In this document: piece after piece, positions 15,859 through 24,800 of the stretch | Position numbering within the stretch: the stretch's first letter is position 1 | Layout: every line of letters starts with the position of its first letter | Assembly: GCF_017355955.1 (NCBI RefSeq) | Contig: NZ_JAFFID010000001.1 | Coordinates: 1,426,001-1,490,000 of the forward strand | Source: Sabulibacter ruber | Lineage (GTDB): Bacteria; Bacteroidota; Bacteroidia; Cytophagales; Hymenobacteraceae | Direction: 5' to 3' | DNA: 64,000 nt | Notes under the pieces: generated by a model | The model's input: only the letters and a program-made list of their open reading frames with translations | Databases searched by the model: none | Told to the model about the DNA's origin: nothing | Translations under genes and position numbers: made by a program

Positions 15859-17616
15859 TTATTGCATTGAGACGGCCGCTTTCCCCAGGTCTTTGCCTTT
15901 GGAAATTTGGGTGGCGGCGCTGGTGAAGTCTTTGTTGTTCAGCTTCACGTTTTTGGTCAGAGGACCCAGGACTTTCACCGCCGGTTCATTCGTTTGGTTA
16001 AAGGTAAGTCCCTGCACGTTGATGTCTTTGCTGTTGTAGATGGTCAGGGCCGGACCTTTCTCGGTAACTACTTTCACGTTCTTCAAAGCAATGCCCGTTG
16101 CATCCACCGCCGAGATTCCTCTCCTGGCTTTCAAGTACGCGTTTTCAATGTTCACGTTTTGCAGGTTCATCTCGGGCAGACCTTGCAAGGCCACGGCTTC
16201 ATCGGCACCCGATACGGTGATGTTGCGCATCCAGATGTTTTTGAACGAGGGGGTTTCCTCAGTCACCGGCACCAGTTTCTCCACGCGGGCCTCGGTACCG
16301 GCTTTCTGGTCTTCCTCCAGCACCGGCGAGTTGCCGCCGTAGAACAAATTAAAGCTGATGGCTTGGGTAGGAATGTTGATCATGTCAATGTTGGAGATCC
16401 AGATGTTCTCCACTACGCCGCCGCGCCCACGGGTACTTTTGAAACGCAACCCGATGTCGGTGCCCATGAAGGTACAGTTAGACACGTGCACGTTTTTCAC
16501 GCCACCACTCATCTCGCTACCCACCACAAACCCGCCGTGGCCGTGGTACACCACGTTGTTTTTCACGATCACGTTCTCAGTAGGCACGCCTCTCCGGCGA
16601 CCGTCTTCGTCTTTCCCCGATTTCACGCAAATGGCATCGTCGCCCACGTCAAAGGTGTTGTTGTAGACCAGCGCGTTTTTGCAGGACTCCAGATCCAGGC
16701 CGTCGCCGTTCTGCGAGTACCAGGGGTTGCGCACGTTCAAATTCCGAAGGATAATGTCCTGGCACATGAGCGGGTGCAGGTTCCAGGCCGGCGAGTTCTG
16801 GAAGGTAGGTCCATCCAGCAGCACGGTTTTGCAGTTCACCAGGCTCAGCAACACGGGGCGCAGGTAGTCTTTCACGGCCTCAAACTCTTCCTTGGTTTTG
16901 AAGTTGGGCACGTTGAAGTTGTCCTTGGCATCAGCTTTCTTAGACTTCTCGGTGGGGTACCAGGTCTTCCCGTCATCGCTCAACACCCCGGTTTTGGTCA
17001 AAGCTTTCCACTGGGCATCAGTCATCTTGCTTTTCTTCACCGGTCGCCAGGCATCGCCGTTTCCGTCAAACGTACCCTCGCCAGTAATGGCCACGTTCTC
17101 CAGGTTCATACCCGAAATGGGCGACTGGCAACGGTAGGTATCCAGCCCCTCGAAGCTAGTTTTGATCAACGGATAATCATCAAAATCACGGCTGAAGATG
17201 ACCATGGAACCCGCCTCAGCATGCAGATCAATGTTGCTTTTCAACACGATAGGCCCGGTGAGCCACAGACCCCGCGGGATGATCACGTGCCCTCCGCCTT
17301 TGGCCGCTACATCAGCTATGGCCTGCTCAAACGCTTGAGTGTTTTTGGTAATACCATCGCCCACCGCGCCGTATTTGGTGATGGGCACGCTGTAGTTGGG
17401 GTACTTGGTTTCTTTCACTTTGGGCATGTCAAACTCAATGCCCTCGTAAATGGTAGCGGCTACGCTGGCGCTGGAGAAGTTACGGCCGGTAGTGGCTTCT
17501 GCGCTGCTGTTAATGGCACTGGCCGCCGGGGCGGAGGATTGGCGTTGGCAGGAGAACTGAAACGCGCTCGCCAGCCCCAAGGCCAATAAAAACCTGCTCT
17601 TTGCTACATTCTTCAT
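15859..17616 (-). CDS. GH28 polygalacturonase-type lipoprotein
   Basis: 585 residues. The N-terminus has a lipoprotein-like signal with a Cys at residue 23 (FQFSCQ). A right-handed beta-helix follows. The entry PITKYGAVGDGITKNTQAF (about residue 75) is typical of GH28. The catalytic set is NGDGLDLES (about 303-310), VGDDAICVKSG (about 322-330), GHGGFVVGSE (about 358) and RFKSTRGRGG (about 391, the R-x-K substrate site). The three catalytic aspartates and the GHG motif are thus present. It would hydrolyse alpha-1,4-galacturonan, probably in exo fashion given the long N-terminal region, though that is inference. First gene of a two-gene unit with CE12. No operator of the LacI type is seen directly upstream. 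Confidence 0.92.
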   Translation of the reverse strand: MKNVAKSRFLLALGLASAFQFSCQRQSSAPAASAINSSAEATTGRNFSSASVAATIYEGIEFDMPKVKETKYPNYSVPITKYGAVGDGITKNTQAFEQAIADVAAKGGGHVIIPRGLWLTGPIVLKSNIDLHAEAGSMVIFSRDFDDYPLIKTSFEGLDTYRCQSPISGMNLENVAITGEGTFDGNGDAWRPVKKSKMTDAQWKALTKTGVLSDDGKTWYPTEKSKKADAKDNFNVPNFKTKEEFEAVKDYLRPVLLSLVNCKTVLLDGPTFQNSPAWNLHPLMCQDIILRNLNVRNPWYSQNGDGLDLESCKNALVYNNTFDVGDDAICVKSGKDEDGRRRGVPTENVIVKNNVVYHGHGGFVVGSEMSGGVKNVHVSNCTFMGTDIGLRFKSTRGRGGVVENIWISNIDMINIPTQAISFNLFYGGNSPVLEEDQKAGTEARVEKLVPVTEETPSFKNIWMRNITVSGADEAVALQGLPEMNLQNVNIENAYLKARRGISAVDATGIALKNVKVVTEKGPALTIYNSKDINVQGLTFNQTNEPAVKVLGPLTKNVKLNNKDFTSAATQISKGKDLGKAAVSMQ

Positions 17617-17693
17617 GATGGTATGTTTACTCTTTAACTTCTATTGATGGCTCCGCAGAGGAGTTTTAAATAATCGAACTTACTTCTCTCTCA

Positions 17694-17726
17694 TTTGTCA
17701 TCCTGGAAGGACCTTGTGGGCGAACT
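17694..17726. repeat. Solo half of a MITE-like repeat
   Basis: Starts TTTGTCATCCTGGAAGGACC and runs into CTTGTGGGCGAACT. It matches one end of the full inverted repeats at 26394-26485 and 60201-60309, but the partner half is missing here. Confidence 0.5.
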
Positions 17727-17762
17727 AGAACTGCTCTTCTCCACCGCCTCTGCCGTGGAATT

Positions 17763-17830
17763 ACCTCGTTACAGTGTAACGAGGCTACATTTCAGTTTCT
17801 GTAGCGACGTTACACTGTAACGTCGTCGTA
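17763..17830. repeat. REP-like inverted pair with compensatory stems
   Basis: Two inverted units sharing a TGTAGC lead: one stem is CTCGTTACA/TGTAACGAG, the other GACGTTACA/TGTAACGTC. The CT/AG to GA/TC change keeps pairing intact. The GTAG tetranucleotide before a hairpin is typical of REP elements. The gap 17617-17983 holds this element, the half repeat at 17694 and the palindrome at 17930. Confidence 0.55.
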
Positions 17831-17929
17831 GGCAATGCCTTTAATCGGAAAACTATGGTGAGAACTTCAGCAAGTGCAACCAATTCTTCTTGTTACTTAA
17901 AAGATGTATAATTTCAGATTTCACGTCTA

Positions 17930-17975
17930 TTTTTGTTTCAGGGCCGATTTTCCAAAAACAGCCCCAAAACAAAAA
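17930..17975 (-). terminator. Palindrome after the GH43 gene, probable operon terminator
   Basis: TTTTTGTTT ... AAACAAAAA outer stem with an imperfect GGGCCGATTTT/AAAAACAGCCC core, 8 bp after the GH43 stop. It closes the minus-strand enzyme operon. Confidence 0.55.
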
Positions 17976-17983
17976 CCTCCCTC

Positions 17984-19669
17984 CTACCTGGTCACTCTGA
18001 ACCAATCGTAATCGGCGTAGCCGGAGTCGTTGGTTTTGTCCTCGCGGAGGGCGAACAGGCCCACCTTGGCCCCGATCCACTTGCCGGGAACGGCGGTGAA
18101 CGGTGCGCCGGCGTTTTTGAAGGTCTGGCCGTCTTCTGAGTAGCTGAACTGGCACTTGGCGCCCTTGCTCACCTGCACCCGGAACTGCACTTCGTTTCCC
18201 GTCAGTTTTCCCAGGATCTGCTCCTTCTCAGGGGTGCCTTTGTCGGCTTTGAGGGCGGTGTTGTAGGTCAGGTACAGACCGTCTTTTTTGTTCACCACCG
18301 ACACGTAGCCGTAGTCCATGCCCATCACCACCAGGCCGGTGCGCTCGTTCTGCAGCTTGGGGTTGGGCGTGAACTTGAGTTTGGTGGTCACGGTGAAGTT
18401 CTCGGCGGGGAATTTCTGGAGCAGCAGGTTGGGCACGTCCCAGAGGTTCTTGCCGCCCTCGGGTACCTGGTCGGTGAAGAGGCGCAGATGGCCTTTGTTC
18501 GAGGCGAATGCCCAGGTAGCCTTCGGGTTGGCGTGCCACTGCCACTGCAGGCCCAGCAGATGGCTGTCGAACTCGTCCGACTCGGCGGGCGTCACGATGG
18601 GGTAGGTTTTGCCCACGTTCGGTTTCTTGTAGGTGAGCACCGGCTGGCCTTTGCCGTCGCCGTCCGGGTCCTCGCCTATCACCGGCCAGTCGTTCACCCA
18701 CTTCATGGGCTGCAGGTGCACCACGCGCCCGTAGGCTTCTTTGTCCTGGAAATGGAAGAACCAGTCCTCGCCGGACTTGGTGTCTACCCAGGCGCCCTGG
18801 TGCGGACCGTTGATAGGCGTTTTGCCTTGGTCCATCACAATTTTCTCCTCGTAGGGACCATACACGTTCTTAGACCGAAGCACCAGTTGCCAACCCGTGG
18901 CTACGCCGCCGGCCGGCGCCATGATGTAATAGTAGCCGTTGCGCTTGTAGAACTTAGGGCCCTCCACGGTGGGGTGCGCATCGTGGCCGTCGAAGACCAT
19001 CACGCCCTCGTCCAGCACCTTGGTCCCCTCGGGGTTCATGCGGTTCACGGTGAGCATGCTCTTCACGCCCGCCCGACTCCCGGCCCAGCCGTGCACCAAA
19101 TAGGCGTTGCCGTCCTCGTCCCACAGCGGGCAGGAATCGATCAGGCCTTTGCCTTCCATCACCAAAACGGGCGCCTCCCAGCGGCCCGCCGGGTTCTTGG
19201 TTTTCACCATGTAGATCCCGAAATCAGGGTCGCCCCAGTAGATGTAGAACTCGCCTTTGTGGTAGCGGATGGACGGGGCCCACACGCCGTTGCCGTGCTG
19301 CGGCTTAGCGAAATGCTGGTACGGCGGCAAACGGTCAATGGCGTAGCCGATGATCTGCCAGTTCACCAGGTCTTTGGAATGCAGGATCTGCAGGCCGGGG
19401 ATGGAGCTGAAGCTGGACGAGGTCATGTAGTAGTCATCGCCCACGCGCACCACATCGGGATCGGAGTAGTCGGCGTCCAGGACCGGGTTCTGGAAGGTGC
19501 CGTCGCCTTTGTCCGAGACCCACACCTTGGAGACGTAGTTGGCCGGAACCGCCATGCTGCCACCTGAGGCGCTGGTGTTGGAAACTGATAAGGAGGTACG
19601 CGTTTTCTCGCTCTGGCAAGCGCCCAACAGGAGAAGGAAACCAAGGGCTAGCTGTTTTTTAGGGGACAT
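17984..19669 (-). CDS. GH43-family arabinofuranosidase/xylosidase-like lipoprotein
   Basis: 561 residues from the ATG at 19669, which opens a lipoprotein signal (LLLLGACQ, Cys18). The five-bladed propeller begins at NPVLDADYSDPDVVRVGDDY (about 61-80), where Asp70 of the DPD motif is the likely base. The pKa-modulating Asp lies in LIDSCPLWDEDGNAYLVHGW and the acid Glu in VEGPKFYKRNGYYYI. The last 200 residues form a beta-sandwich accessory domain (about from SDEFDSHLLGLQWQWHANP) as in large GH43 enzymes. GH43 members act on arabinan and xylan side chains; in this locus removal of arabinose from pectin is likely but unproven. It lies 36 bp after PL1a. Confidence 0.88.
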   Translation of the reverse strand: MSPKKQLALGFLLLLGACQSEKTRTSLSVSNTSASGGSMAVPANYVSKVWVSDKGDGTFQNPVLDADYSDPDVVRVGDDYYMTSSSFSSIPGLQILHSKDLVNWQIIGYAIDRLPPYQHFAKPQHGNGVWAPSIRYHKGEFYIYWGDPDFGIYMVKTKNPAGRWEAPVLVMEGKGLIDSCPLWDEDGNAYLVHGWAGSRAGVKSMLTVNRMNPEGTKVLDEGVMVFDGHDAHPTVEGPKFYKRNGYYYIMAPAGGVATGWQLVLRSKNVYGPYEEKIVMDQGKTPINGPHQGAWVDTKSGEDWFFHFQDKEAYGRVVHLQPMKWVNDWPVIGEDPDGDGKGQPVLTYKKPNVGKTYPIVTPAESDEFDSHLLGLQWQWHANPKATWAFASNKGHLRLFTDQVPEGGKNLWDVPNLLLQKFPAENFTVTTKLKFTPNPKLQNERTGLVVMGMDYGYVSVVNKKDGLYLTYNTALKADKGTPEKEQILGKLTGNEVQFRVQVSKGAKCQFSYSEDGQTFKNAGAPFTAVPGKWIGAKVGLFALREDKTNDSGYADYDWFRVTR

Positions 19670-19705
19670 CTGCTTACGTGTTAAGTACCGCAAGGTACTG
19701 CTTGA

Positions 19706-21400
19706 TTAATCTCTTAGAAGCGCCACCCGCTTCGTTTCTTTTTCATTTCCTACCTGTACTGAGATAAAGTACATGCCGCTGGGCAGTTTGCTTCCGTTCT
19801 GGTCGGTGCCGCTCCAGTGGAGGGAGTGGGCACCCGGGGCCACCGAGGTGTTGAGCAAAGTTGCCACGGTTTCGCCGGCGGCGTTGGTCACTTTCACCAC
19901 TGCCTGACCTTTTTGCTTCGCTGTGAAGGCCACTTTGGTGGAGGCGGAGAATGGGTTGGGGTGCAGACTGGTAGAACCTGTCTTTTTGCCCTCTGGGGAA
20001 CTGGTCAGGTTGCCCGTAGATACCAGGCTATTCAGATATTCTTCCAGGTTGGTGTAGCCATCGTTGTTGCGGTCGCCGTTGCGGTCCTCGGCGTTGTTGA
20101 GGTTCAGGCCTTTTGCGGTTTCCCAGACGTTGGGCATGCCGTCTTTGTCGGTGTCCTCGGGAGCGGGCAGAGAAGCCAGCGTAGGCCAACCGCCTACATC
20201 GTTCTGGCTGTCGATGATTCCGTTGGTGCTGCCGTTAGAACCCGCGGTGGTGAAAGTTTTGGTGCGCACGGTGTTGATGATGCGGGTATCCACGGCATCG
20301 CGTTTCAGGGAGGCGCCGGCTTTGTTCAACACCAGTTCGTAGGCTTCCTCGGCGGAATGCGTGGTGACGTTGTTCTGAATTGGATGCGGTTCACTGCGGC
20401 GCATAGCGGCTTTGTCGGCGTCTGACACGGTGCCGTAGCTGCTGTGGAACTGGTTGAACACGCCGTAAGTCCAGTTGTCATTGGTGGCGCGGGTGCTGCC
20501 TTCCACAAAATTACCATCAATGTAGAACTTGCCCCAGATGTCATACACCTCGGTGCCTTCGTTCTTGTTTTTATCGATGGAGAAGATGCGCTCTTTCTTG
20601 GCCGTGGCGGGCCCGGGTTTGTAGTAGTTGTTGACCACGTTCACGTTCATGGCTTCGCCGCCGTACATGCTGTTGTTGGCCCAGTTGTAGTACACGTTGT
20701 TGCGCACATCCACCAGATCGGTGAGGGCGAAGGCTTTGCCGGCTTCCTCGCCCAAACGTGGGTTACGGCTGTCATGGTGCGCCATTAGGTTATGGTGGAA
20801 AGAGGCGTTCTTGCCGCCCCAGATGCCCCCGTAGCCGTGTGCCCCTTTGGCGTGAGCCGAGTTGCGGAGGCTTTCCGAGATAAGGCACCACTGCAGCGTG
20901 AAGTTCTCATTGGCGTAAAACGACACGCACTCATCCGTGGACCAACTCATGGAGCAATGGTCAACGATGATGTTTTTGTGAAAACGGCCCCCAAACGCAT
21001 CGGCTTCCTGCTGCGTCTCGTCGCCCATCCTGAACCGAAGATAGCGCACAATTACGTTATCGGCGTCCACGCTCACCGGGTAATTCTTGATAGCGATCCC
21101 GTCACCGGGCGCGGTCTGGCCGGCAATGGTGATGTTGGGGTACCTGATGGTGAGGTTTGAGGCCAGCGCAATAGTCCCGGACACCCGGAACACTACCGTT
21201 CTGGCACCGGAGGCATTGATGGCCGCCCGCAAGCTACCCGGCCCGGAATCGTTTAGGTTGGTGACCTCCAGCACGGCTCCGCCCCTGCCGCCGGTGGCGT
21301 AGCGGCCAAACCCTTCGGCGCCGGGAAACGCCAGTTGCTGGGCCTGCAGGCTGCTTCCGAGACACCCGAACAGGGCCAATGTGAGTAGCTTTTTTACCAT
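19706..21400 (-). CDS. PL1 pectate lyase with type IX secretion sorting domain (PL1a)
   Basis: 564 residues. Signal peptide MVKKLLTLALFGCLGSSLQA, then the PL1 beta-helix opening with FPGAEGFGRYATGGRGGAVL (about 24-43). The conserved IIVDHCSMSWSTDEC and NSAHAKGAHGYGGIWGG strands are present. A Ca-binding-repeat-like stretch DTDKDGMPNVWE ... DRNGDRNNDGYTNLEEY follows (about 415-460). The last 85 residues (LHPNPFSASTKVAF ... KETKRVALLRD) form a Por-type C-terminal sorting domain, so the enzyme should be exported through T9SS to the surface or medium. It cleaves de-esterified galacturonan by beta-elimination. An operator at 21485-21498 sits 85 bp before the start. It is a paralogue of PL1b at 24801. 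Confidence 0.93.
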   Translation of the reverse strand: MVKKLLTLALFGCLGSSLQAQQLAFPGAEGFGRYATGGRGGAVLEVTNLNDSGPGSLRAAINASGARTVVFRVSGTIALASNLTIRYPNITIAGQTAPGDGIAIKNYPVSVDADNVIVRYLRFRMGDETQQEADAFGGRFHKNIIVDHCSMSWSTDECVSFYANENFTLQWCLISESLRNSAHAKGAHGYGGIWGGKNASFHHNLMAHHDSRNPRLGEEAGKAFALTDLVDVRNNVYYNWANNSMYGGEAMNVNVVNNYYKPGPATAKKERIFSIDKNKNEGTEVYDIWGKFYIDGNFVEGSTRATNDNWTYGVFNQFHSSYGTVSDADKAAMRRSEPHPIQNNVTTHSAEEAYELVLNKAGASLKRDAVDTRIINTVRTKTFTTAGSNGSTNGIIDSQNDVGGWPTLASLPAPEDTDKDGMPNVWETAKGLNLNNAEDRNGDRNNDGYTNLEEYLNSLVSTGNLTSSPEGKKTGSTSLHPNPFSASTKVAFTAKQKGQAVVKVTNAAGETVATLLNTSVAPGAHSLHWSGTDQNGSKLPSGMYFISVQVGNEKETKRVALLRD

Positions 21401-21441
21401 CTTGATATTTTTAAAGGAGGATATGCGTTGAAATTTCCAGT

Positions 21442-21479
21442 TCGTTTTGGGGCCGATTTCTCCGAAACAGCACCAAAAC
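21442..21479. repeat. Imperfect palindrome upstream of PL1a
   Basis: GTTTTGGGGC ... GCACCAAAAC arms around a T-rich/A-rich centre. It belongs to the same family as the terminator-like palindromes but lies in front of a gene, just downstream of the operator at 21485. Confidence 0.4.
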
Positions 21480-21484
21480 AGTTA

Positions 21485-21498
21485 TGCAATCGTTTGCA
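21485..21498. promoter_or_regulatory. LacI-type operator upstream of PL1a
   Basis: TGCAATCGTTTGCA, identical to the site before susC1. It is located in the 157-bp space between the CE8 gene at 21558 and PL1a, so PL1a-GH43 probably have their own regulated promoter. Confidence 0.72.
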
Positions 21499-21557
21499 CT
21501 TAAGTACCTTTCAACTTCGCTCTTTTTTCCTGCCTCAGCGTGCGGGTACTTCTTCAC

Positions 21558-22535
21558 CTATTTATTGGCGGTGATCAGTTGCCCGGGAGTCCAGTCCCCG
21601 AAGATGTTTTTCAAAGTGTACTGCTGCGCCTCCTGCTCCGTTAGTTGCTTGGACCATTTCACGCGATCTGCTTTGGCAGCGCCCGGACCGGTGGAATTGT
21701 ACTCGGCGTAGAGCACTTGTTTCTCGGCCTCCGGTTTGCTCCAGTTGTGCCAGCCTTCGGGCCGGATGTGCTTGCCTAAATACGTATTGATGAACACAGT
21801 CTTGGCGAATGGTCTCCAGGGACGGCCCAAGTAGTAGGATTTCTCCGGGGCATCGCCGGTGAGGCGGCAGTTCAGGAACACAAACCCGTAAGGCGCGCCT
21901 TCCAGCGTAGAGGCGGCGGTCACGAAGTTCCCTCCTTTTTTGCTGAAGATCTCACAGTTCTCAAACACCGCCGTAGACCACCCGAAGATAAAGTCGGTGG
22001 TGCCCTCAATGTAGCAGTTTTTGTAGTACTGGCGGCTTTTCTCGCCGTGCGGATACAGCGTGTCTTGAAAACCCAGGAAACGGCAGTTCTGGAACATGAC
22101 CTTGTCACCGTCCACGCGCACGGCCACCGCCTGCCCTACCGGTCCCGAGGAGTTCTCAAAGGTGATGTTCTCGGCGGTGAAATCATCGCCGTACACAAAG
22201 AAACTGGTGGATCCGGTGGTGCCCATCTCCTCCCCGAAACGGTTTTTCTTGGAGGCGTAATCATCAAAGGTGAGGATGGTTTTCTTCACGTCCTCACCGA
22301 TCATGCGCACCGCGGTTTTGGTGCTGGGCAGGGTGAGTTTCTCTTTGTAGGTGCCGTTCTTGATGTAAATGGTGGTGACGTTCTTCCGGAAATCGGGCAC
22401 GGCGTTGATGGCTTCCTGCACCGTCCTGAAGGTACCGCTGCCGTCTTTGGCCACCACAAAATCATACTTCTGCGCCTGCGTGAAAAAGGCGCTGCACAGG
22501 AAAACCAGAATCAGGAAGGATTTTTTGAGCGTCAT
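21558..22535 (-). CDS. CE8 pectin methylesterase (PME1)
   Basis: 325 residues with a signal peptide (MTLKKSFLILVFLCSAFFTQA). CE8 motifs occur in order: VAKDGSGTFRTVQEAINAVP (about 29-48), QAVAVRVDGDKVMFQNCRF, GFQDTLYPHG (about 155-162, first catalytic Asp), GTTDFIFGW (about 178-186, second Asp) and LGRPWRPFAKTVF (about 240, substrate Arg). It hydrolyses the methyl esters of homogalacturonan in the periplasm, releasing methanol and preparing the chain for PL1 and GH28. It lies 8 bp after GH105 in the same operon. It is similar in length and motif order to PME2 at 23843, so the pair may be a duplication. Confidence 0.94.
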   Translation of the reverse strand: MTLKKSFLILVFLCSAFFTQAQKYDFVVAKDGSGTFRTVQEAINAVPDFRKNVTTIYIKNGTYKEKLTLPSTKTAVRMIGEDVKKTILTFDDYASKKNRFGEEMGTTGSTSFFVYGDDFTAENITFENSSGPVGQAVAVRVDGDKVMFQNCRFLGFQDTLYPHGEKSRQYYKNCYIEGTTDFIFGWSTAVFENCEIFSKKGGNFVTAASTLEGAPYGFVFLNCRLTGDAPEKSYYLGRPWRPFAKTVFINTYLGKHIRPEGWHNWSKPEAEKQVLYAEYNSTGPGAAKADRVKWSKQLTEQEAQQYTLKNIFGDWTPGQLITANK

Positions 22536-22543
22536 GCGAATGC

Positions 22544-23776
22544 TTATTTAGAGGCGGATGCTTTGCCCATTTCTTCAAACTCCAGCGAGGCCATGATGAA
22601 CGGCGACACGGCTTTGGGGTCATTGTCGCGTTTCTGCTCGTTGATGTAGTACTCGTAGGTTCCGTCGCGGTACGGGGTTCCGCCCAGACCGGCCACGGCG
22701 CACACCTGGGTGATGCTGATGGTTTCGTCCTCGTTTTTCTTGATCAGGTTCTCCAACAGGCCGTTATAGCCTTGGCGCGCATCTTCCATGTATTTCTGGT
22801 CAATGTAGCCTTTCTTGGCGGCCTTCACCAAAAAATAAGTAAACATGCTGGAAACCGAGGCCTCGCGGTAATTTCCTTCGCGGCCACCCTGGTCCACCAC
22901 CTGCCACCACAGACCGGTTTTCGGGTCCTGGTACCGGGCAATGGCCTGGGCCATCTTTTTGGTCACGCGCAACACCTCGCCGCGCTGCGGATGGTTCTGG
23001 GGCAGGTAATCCAACGCATCTACCAAGGCCATGGACAGCCAGCCCATGGCGCGGCCCCATACGTTCGGCGACAAACCGGTTACCGGATCGGCCCATTTCT
23101 GCTCCTTTTTCTCGTCCCAGGCGTGATAGAACAGGCCTTTCTTCTCGTCCCAGGTGTGTTTGTCAATCAGGATGATCTGCTTTACCACGTCATCGTACAG
23201 GGCTGGTTCGTTGAACTCAGAGGCATATTGGGCCAGAAATGGGGTGGCCATGTACAGGCCGTCCAGCCACATCTGGTGCGGGTAGATTTTCTTGTGCCAG
23301 AAGCCGCCCTCCGAGGTTCTGGGGTGCGTGCGCATCTGATCGCGCAGCTCGTCAATGGCGATCTTGTATTTCTGCTGACCGGTTTCTTTGTAGAGCGCAA
23401 TCAGGAACTTGCCCGGGTTCACGCGGTCAATGTTGTAATCGGTTTTCTTGTAGGTTTTGATCTGGCCGTTATCGGTGATCATGGTGTCGGCGAAGGCCTT
23501 GATGTAGGTGAAGTACTTCTGGTCGCCGGTGCGCTTCCAGACCCGCTCCAGGGCACTCGCGAAAAGCCCCTGCGTGTAGTCCCACTTCGGCTCCGGCCGG
23601 AAATCGATCATCCAGCCCTGCGGACTCCGCTTCATCTCAGATTCGGCCATCCAGACGGAGTAGGGTTTGCCGCTGGGAGAAGCAGCGGGCGCGGCGCTGG
23701 ACGAGGCCGTCTCGCCGGAGCGGCAGGCCATGGTCAAAGCGGACAAAGCGATGAGGGCGTATTGGGCAAGTTTCAT
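22544..23776 (-). CDS. GH105-type unsaturated uronyl hydrolase lipoprotein
   Basis: 410 residues. Lipoprotein signal with Cys18 (ALTMACRSG) and a Ser/Ala-rich tether. The (alpha/alpha)6 barrel of the YteR/GH105-GH88 group is recognisable: WDYTQGLFASALERVWKRTG, then PHQMWLDGLYMATPFLAQYA with the catalytic Asp near residue 172. Later come GLSPNVWGRAMGWLSMALVD and GLWWQVVDQGGREGNYREAS. These enzymes hydrate and release the 4,5-unsaturated galacturonyl residue that pectate lyases leave at the non-reducing end. The product rearranges to 5-keto-4-deoxyuronate, the substrate of KduI at 35122. It sits in the middle of the PL1-CE8-GH105-CE8-PL1 block. Confidence 0.9.
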   Translation of the reverse strand: MKLAQYALIALSALTMACRSGETASSSAAPAASPSGKPYSVWMAESEMKRSPQGWMIDFRPEPKWDYTQGLFASALERVWKRTGDQKYFTYIKAFADTMITDNGQIKTYKKTDYNIDRVNPGKFLIALYKETGQQKYKIAIDELRDQMRTHPRTSEGGFWHKKIYPHQMWLDGLYMATPFLAQYASEFNEPALYDDVVKQIILIDKHTWDEKKGLFYHAWDEKKEQKWADPVTGLSPNVWGRAMGWLSMALVDALDYLPQNHPQRGEVLRVTKKMAQAIARYQDPKTGLWWQVVDQGGREGNYREASVSSMFTYFLVKAAKKGYIDQKYMEDARQGYNGLLENLIKKNEDETISITQVCAVAGLGGTPYRDGTYEYYINEQKRDNDPKAVSPFIMASLEFEEMGKASASK

Positions 23777-23842
23777 TTGTGATGCAGGCTTAAGCGTGAA
23801 GGAGGTGTTTTGAGGCAGATTTTAGGAAAACGAGGCGAAAAC

Positions 23843-24793
23843 TCATTTTGTGGGGTTCCATTTGTCGTCACCGGCAAGGACCAGTTCGGGCTTGTATTTT
23901 TTGGCTTCTTTTCTGGAAAGTTGCTTAGACCAGGCAACGCGTTTCTCAATAGCCGCTCCCGGCCCGGTAGATTTGTACTCGGCGTACAGGGCGGTTTTCT
24001 CGGCATCGGGTTTGTTCCAGTTGTGCCAGCCCTCGGGCAGGATGTGCGGTCCCAGTTCAGAGTTGAGAAACACCGTCTGCGCATACGGCCGCCACGGACG
24101 GCCCAGGTACACTTTGGTGGCCTCGGGAACGGCAGTCGTGATTTTGCAGTTGAGGAACACGAAGCCGAAGGGCTGGTTCTGCGGCGTGGAGGCGGCGGTG
24201 ATGTAGGAGTTCTTTTTGCAATGGATGGTGCAGTTCTCAAACACCGCCGTGGCCGGCCCGAAGATAAAATCGGTGGTGCCTTCAATGTAGCAGTTCACAT
24301 AGTACTGGCGGCTGTTGTCTACCCCGGCGTACAGGGTGTCCTGGTCGCCCAAGATGCGGCAGTTTCTGAACACGCAACGGTCGGCCTCCACGTGCAGCGC
24401 CACCGCTTGCCCTACCGGACCGGCATCGTTCTGGAAGGTCAGGTTTTCAGCCTGAAATTCATTTCCCTGCACCAAAACCGTGTAGGAGGTGAACGTGTTG
24501 ATCTTCCCTTTGCCCGAGTAATCGTTCCAAACAATAATGGTTTTGTCGCGGTCCTCGCCGATGAAGGAGATTTTGGTTTTCCAGGAGGAGACCACCAGCT
24601 TTTCTCGGTAAGTGCCGTTTTTGATGTGGATCTCGATGCGGTCATTCGGGAACGCCGGAATAGCATCCAGCGCACCCTGGATGGTGGCATGGTCGCCGCT
24701 GCCGTCCTGGGCCACCACAATTCGCTTTTGCTGCGCTTCTACAGAAAACACCGCCAAAACGCAGATTAGAAGGAAACCAAGCCACTTTTTCAT
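23843..24793 (-). CDS. CE8 pectin methylesterase (PME2)
   Basis: 316 residues, signal peptide MKKWLGFLLICVLAVFSVEA. It has the complete CE8 set: VAQDGSGDHATIQGALDAIP, QAVALHVEADRCVFRNCRIL, GDQDTLYAGV (about 149, first catalytic Asp), GTTDFIFGPATAVFENCTI (about 174, second Asp) and LGRPWRPYAQTVFLN (about 229). The reaction is pectin demethylation. It differs from PME1 in GDQDTLY versus GFQDTLY and in the residues after the second Asp (GPAT versus GWST), so the two may prefer different methylation patterns; that is inference. It follows PL1b by 7 bp and precedes GH105 by 66 bp. Confidence 0.94.
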   Translation of the reverse strand: MKKWLGFLLICVLAVFSVEAQQKRIVVAQDGSGDHATIQGALDAIPAFPNDRIEIHIKNGTYREKLVVSSWKTKISFIGEDRDKTIIVWNDYSGKGKINTFTSYTVLVQGNEFQAENLTFQNDAGPVGQAVALHVEADRCVFRNCRILGDQDTLYAGVDNSRQYYVNCYIEGTTDFIFGPATAVFENCTIHCKKNSYITAASTPQNQPFGFVFLNCKITTAVPEATKVYLGRPWRPYAQTVFLNSELGPHILPEGWHNWNKPDAEKTALYAEYKSTGPGAAIEKRVAWSKQLSRKEAKKYKPELVLAGDDKWNPTK

Positions 24794-24800
24794 AACCGTG

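Noticed and set aside
15907..17589. A 560-codon open frame antisense to the GH28 gene
   Set aside because: It is a mirror of the GH28 coding strand; its protein is low-complexity His/Val-rich and has no family features, while GH28 motifs on the minus strand are complete.
18488..19567. A 359-codon open frame antisense to GH43
   Set aside because: Shadow of codon bias in GH43; no signal, motif or homology pattern.
22772..24769. Two open frames of more than 300 codons antisense to GH105 and PME2
   Set aside because: Both are mirrors of well-supported enzymes and lack any domain pattern.
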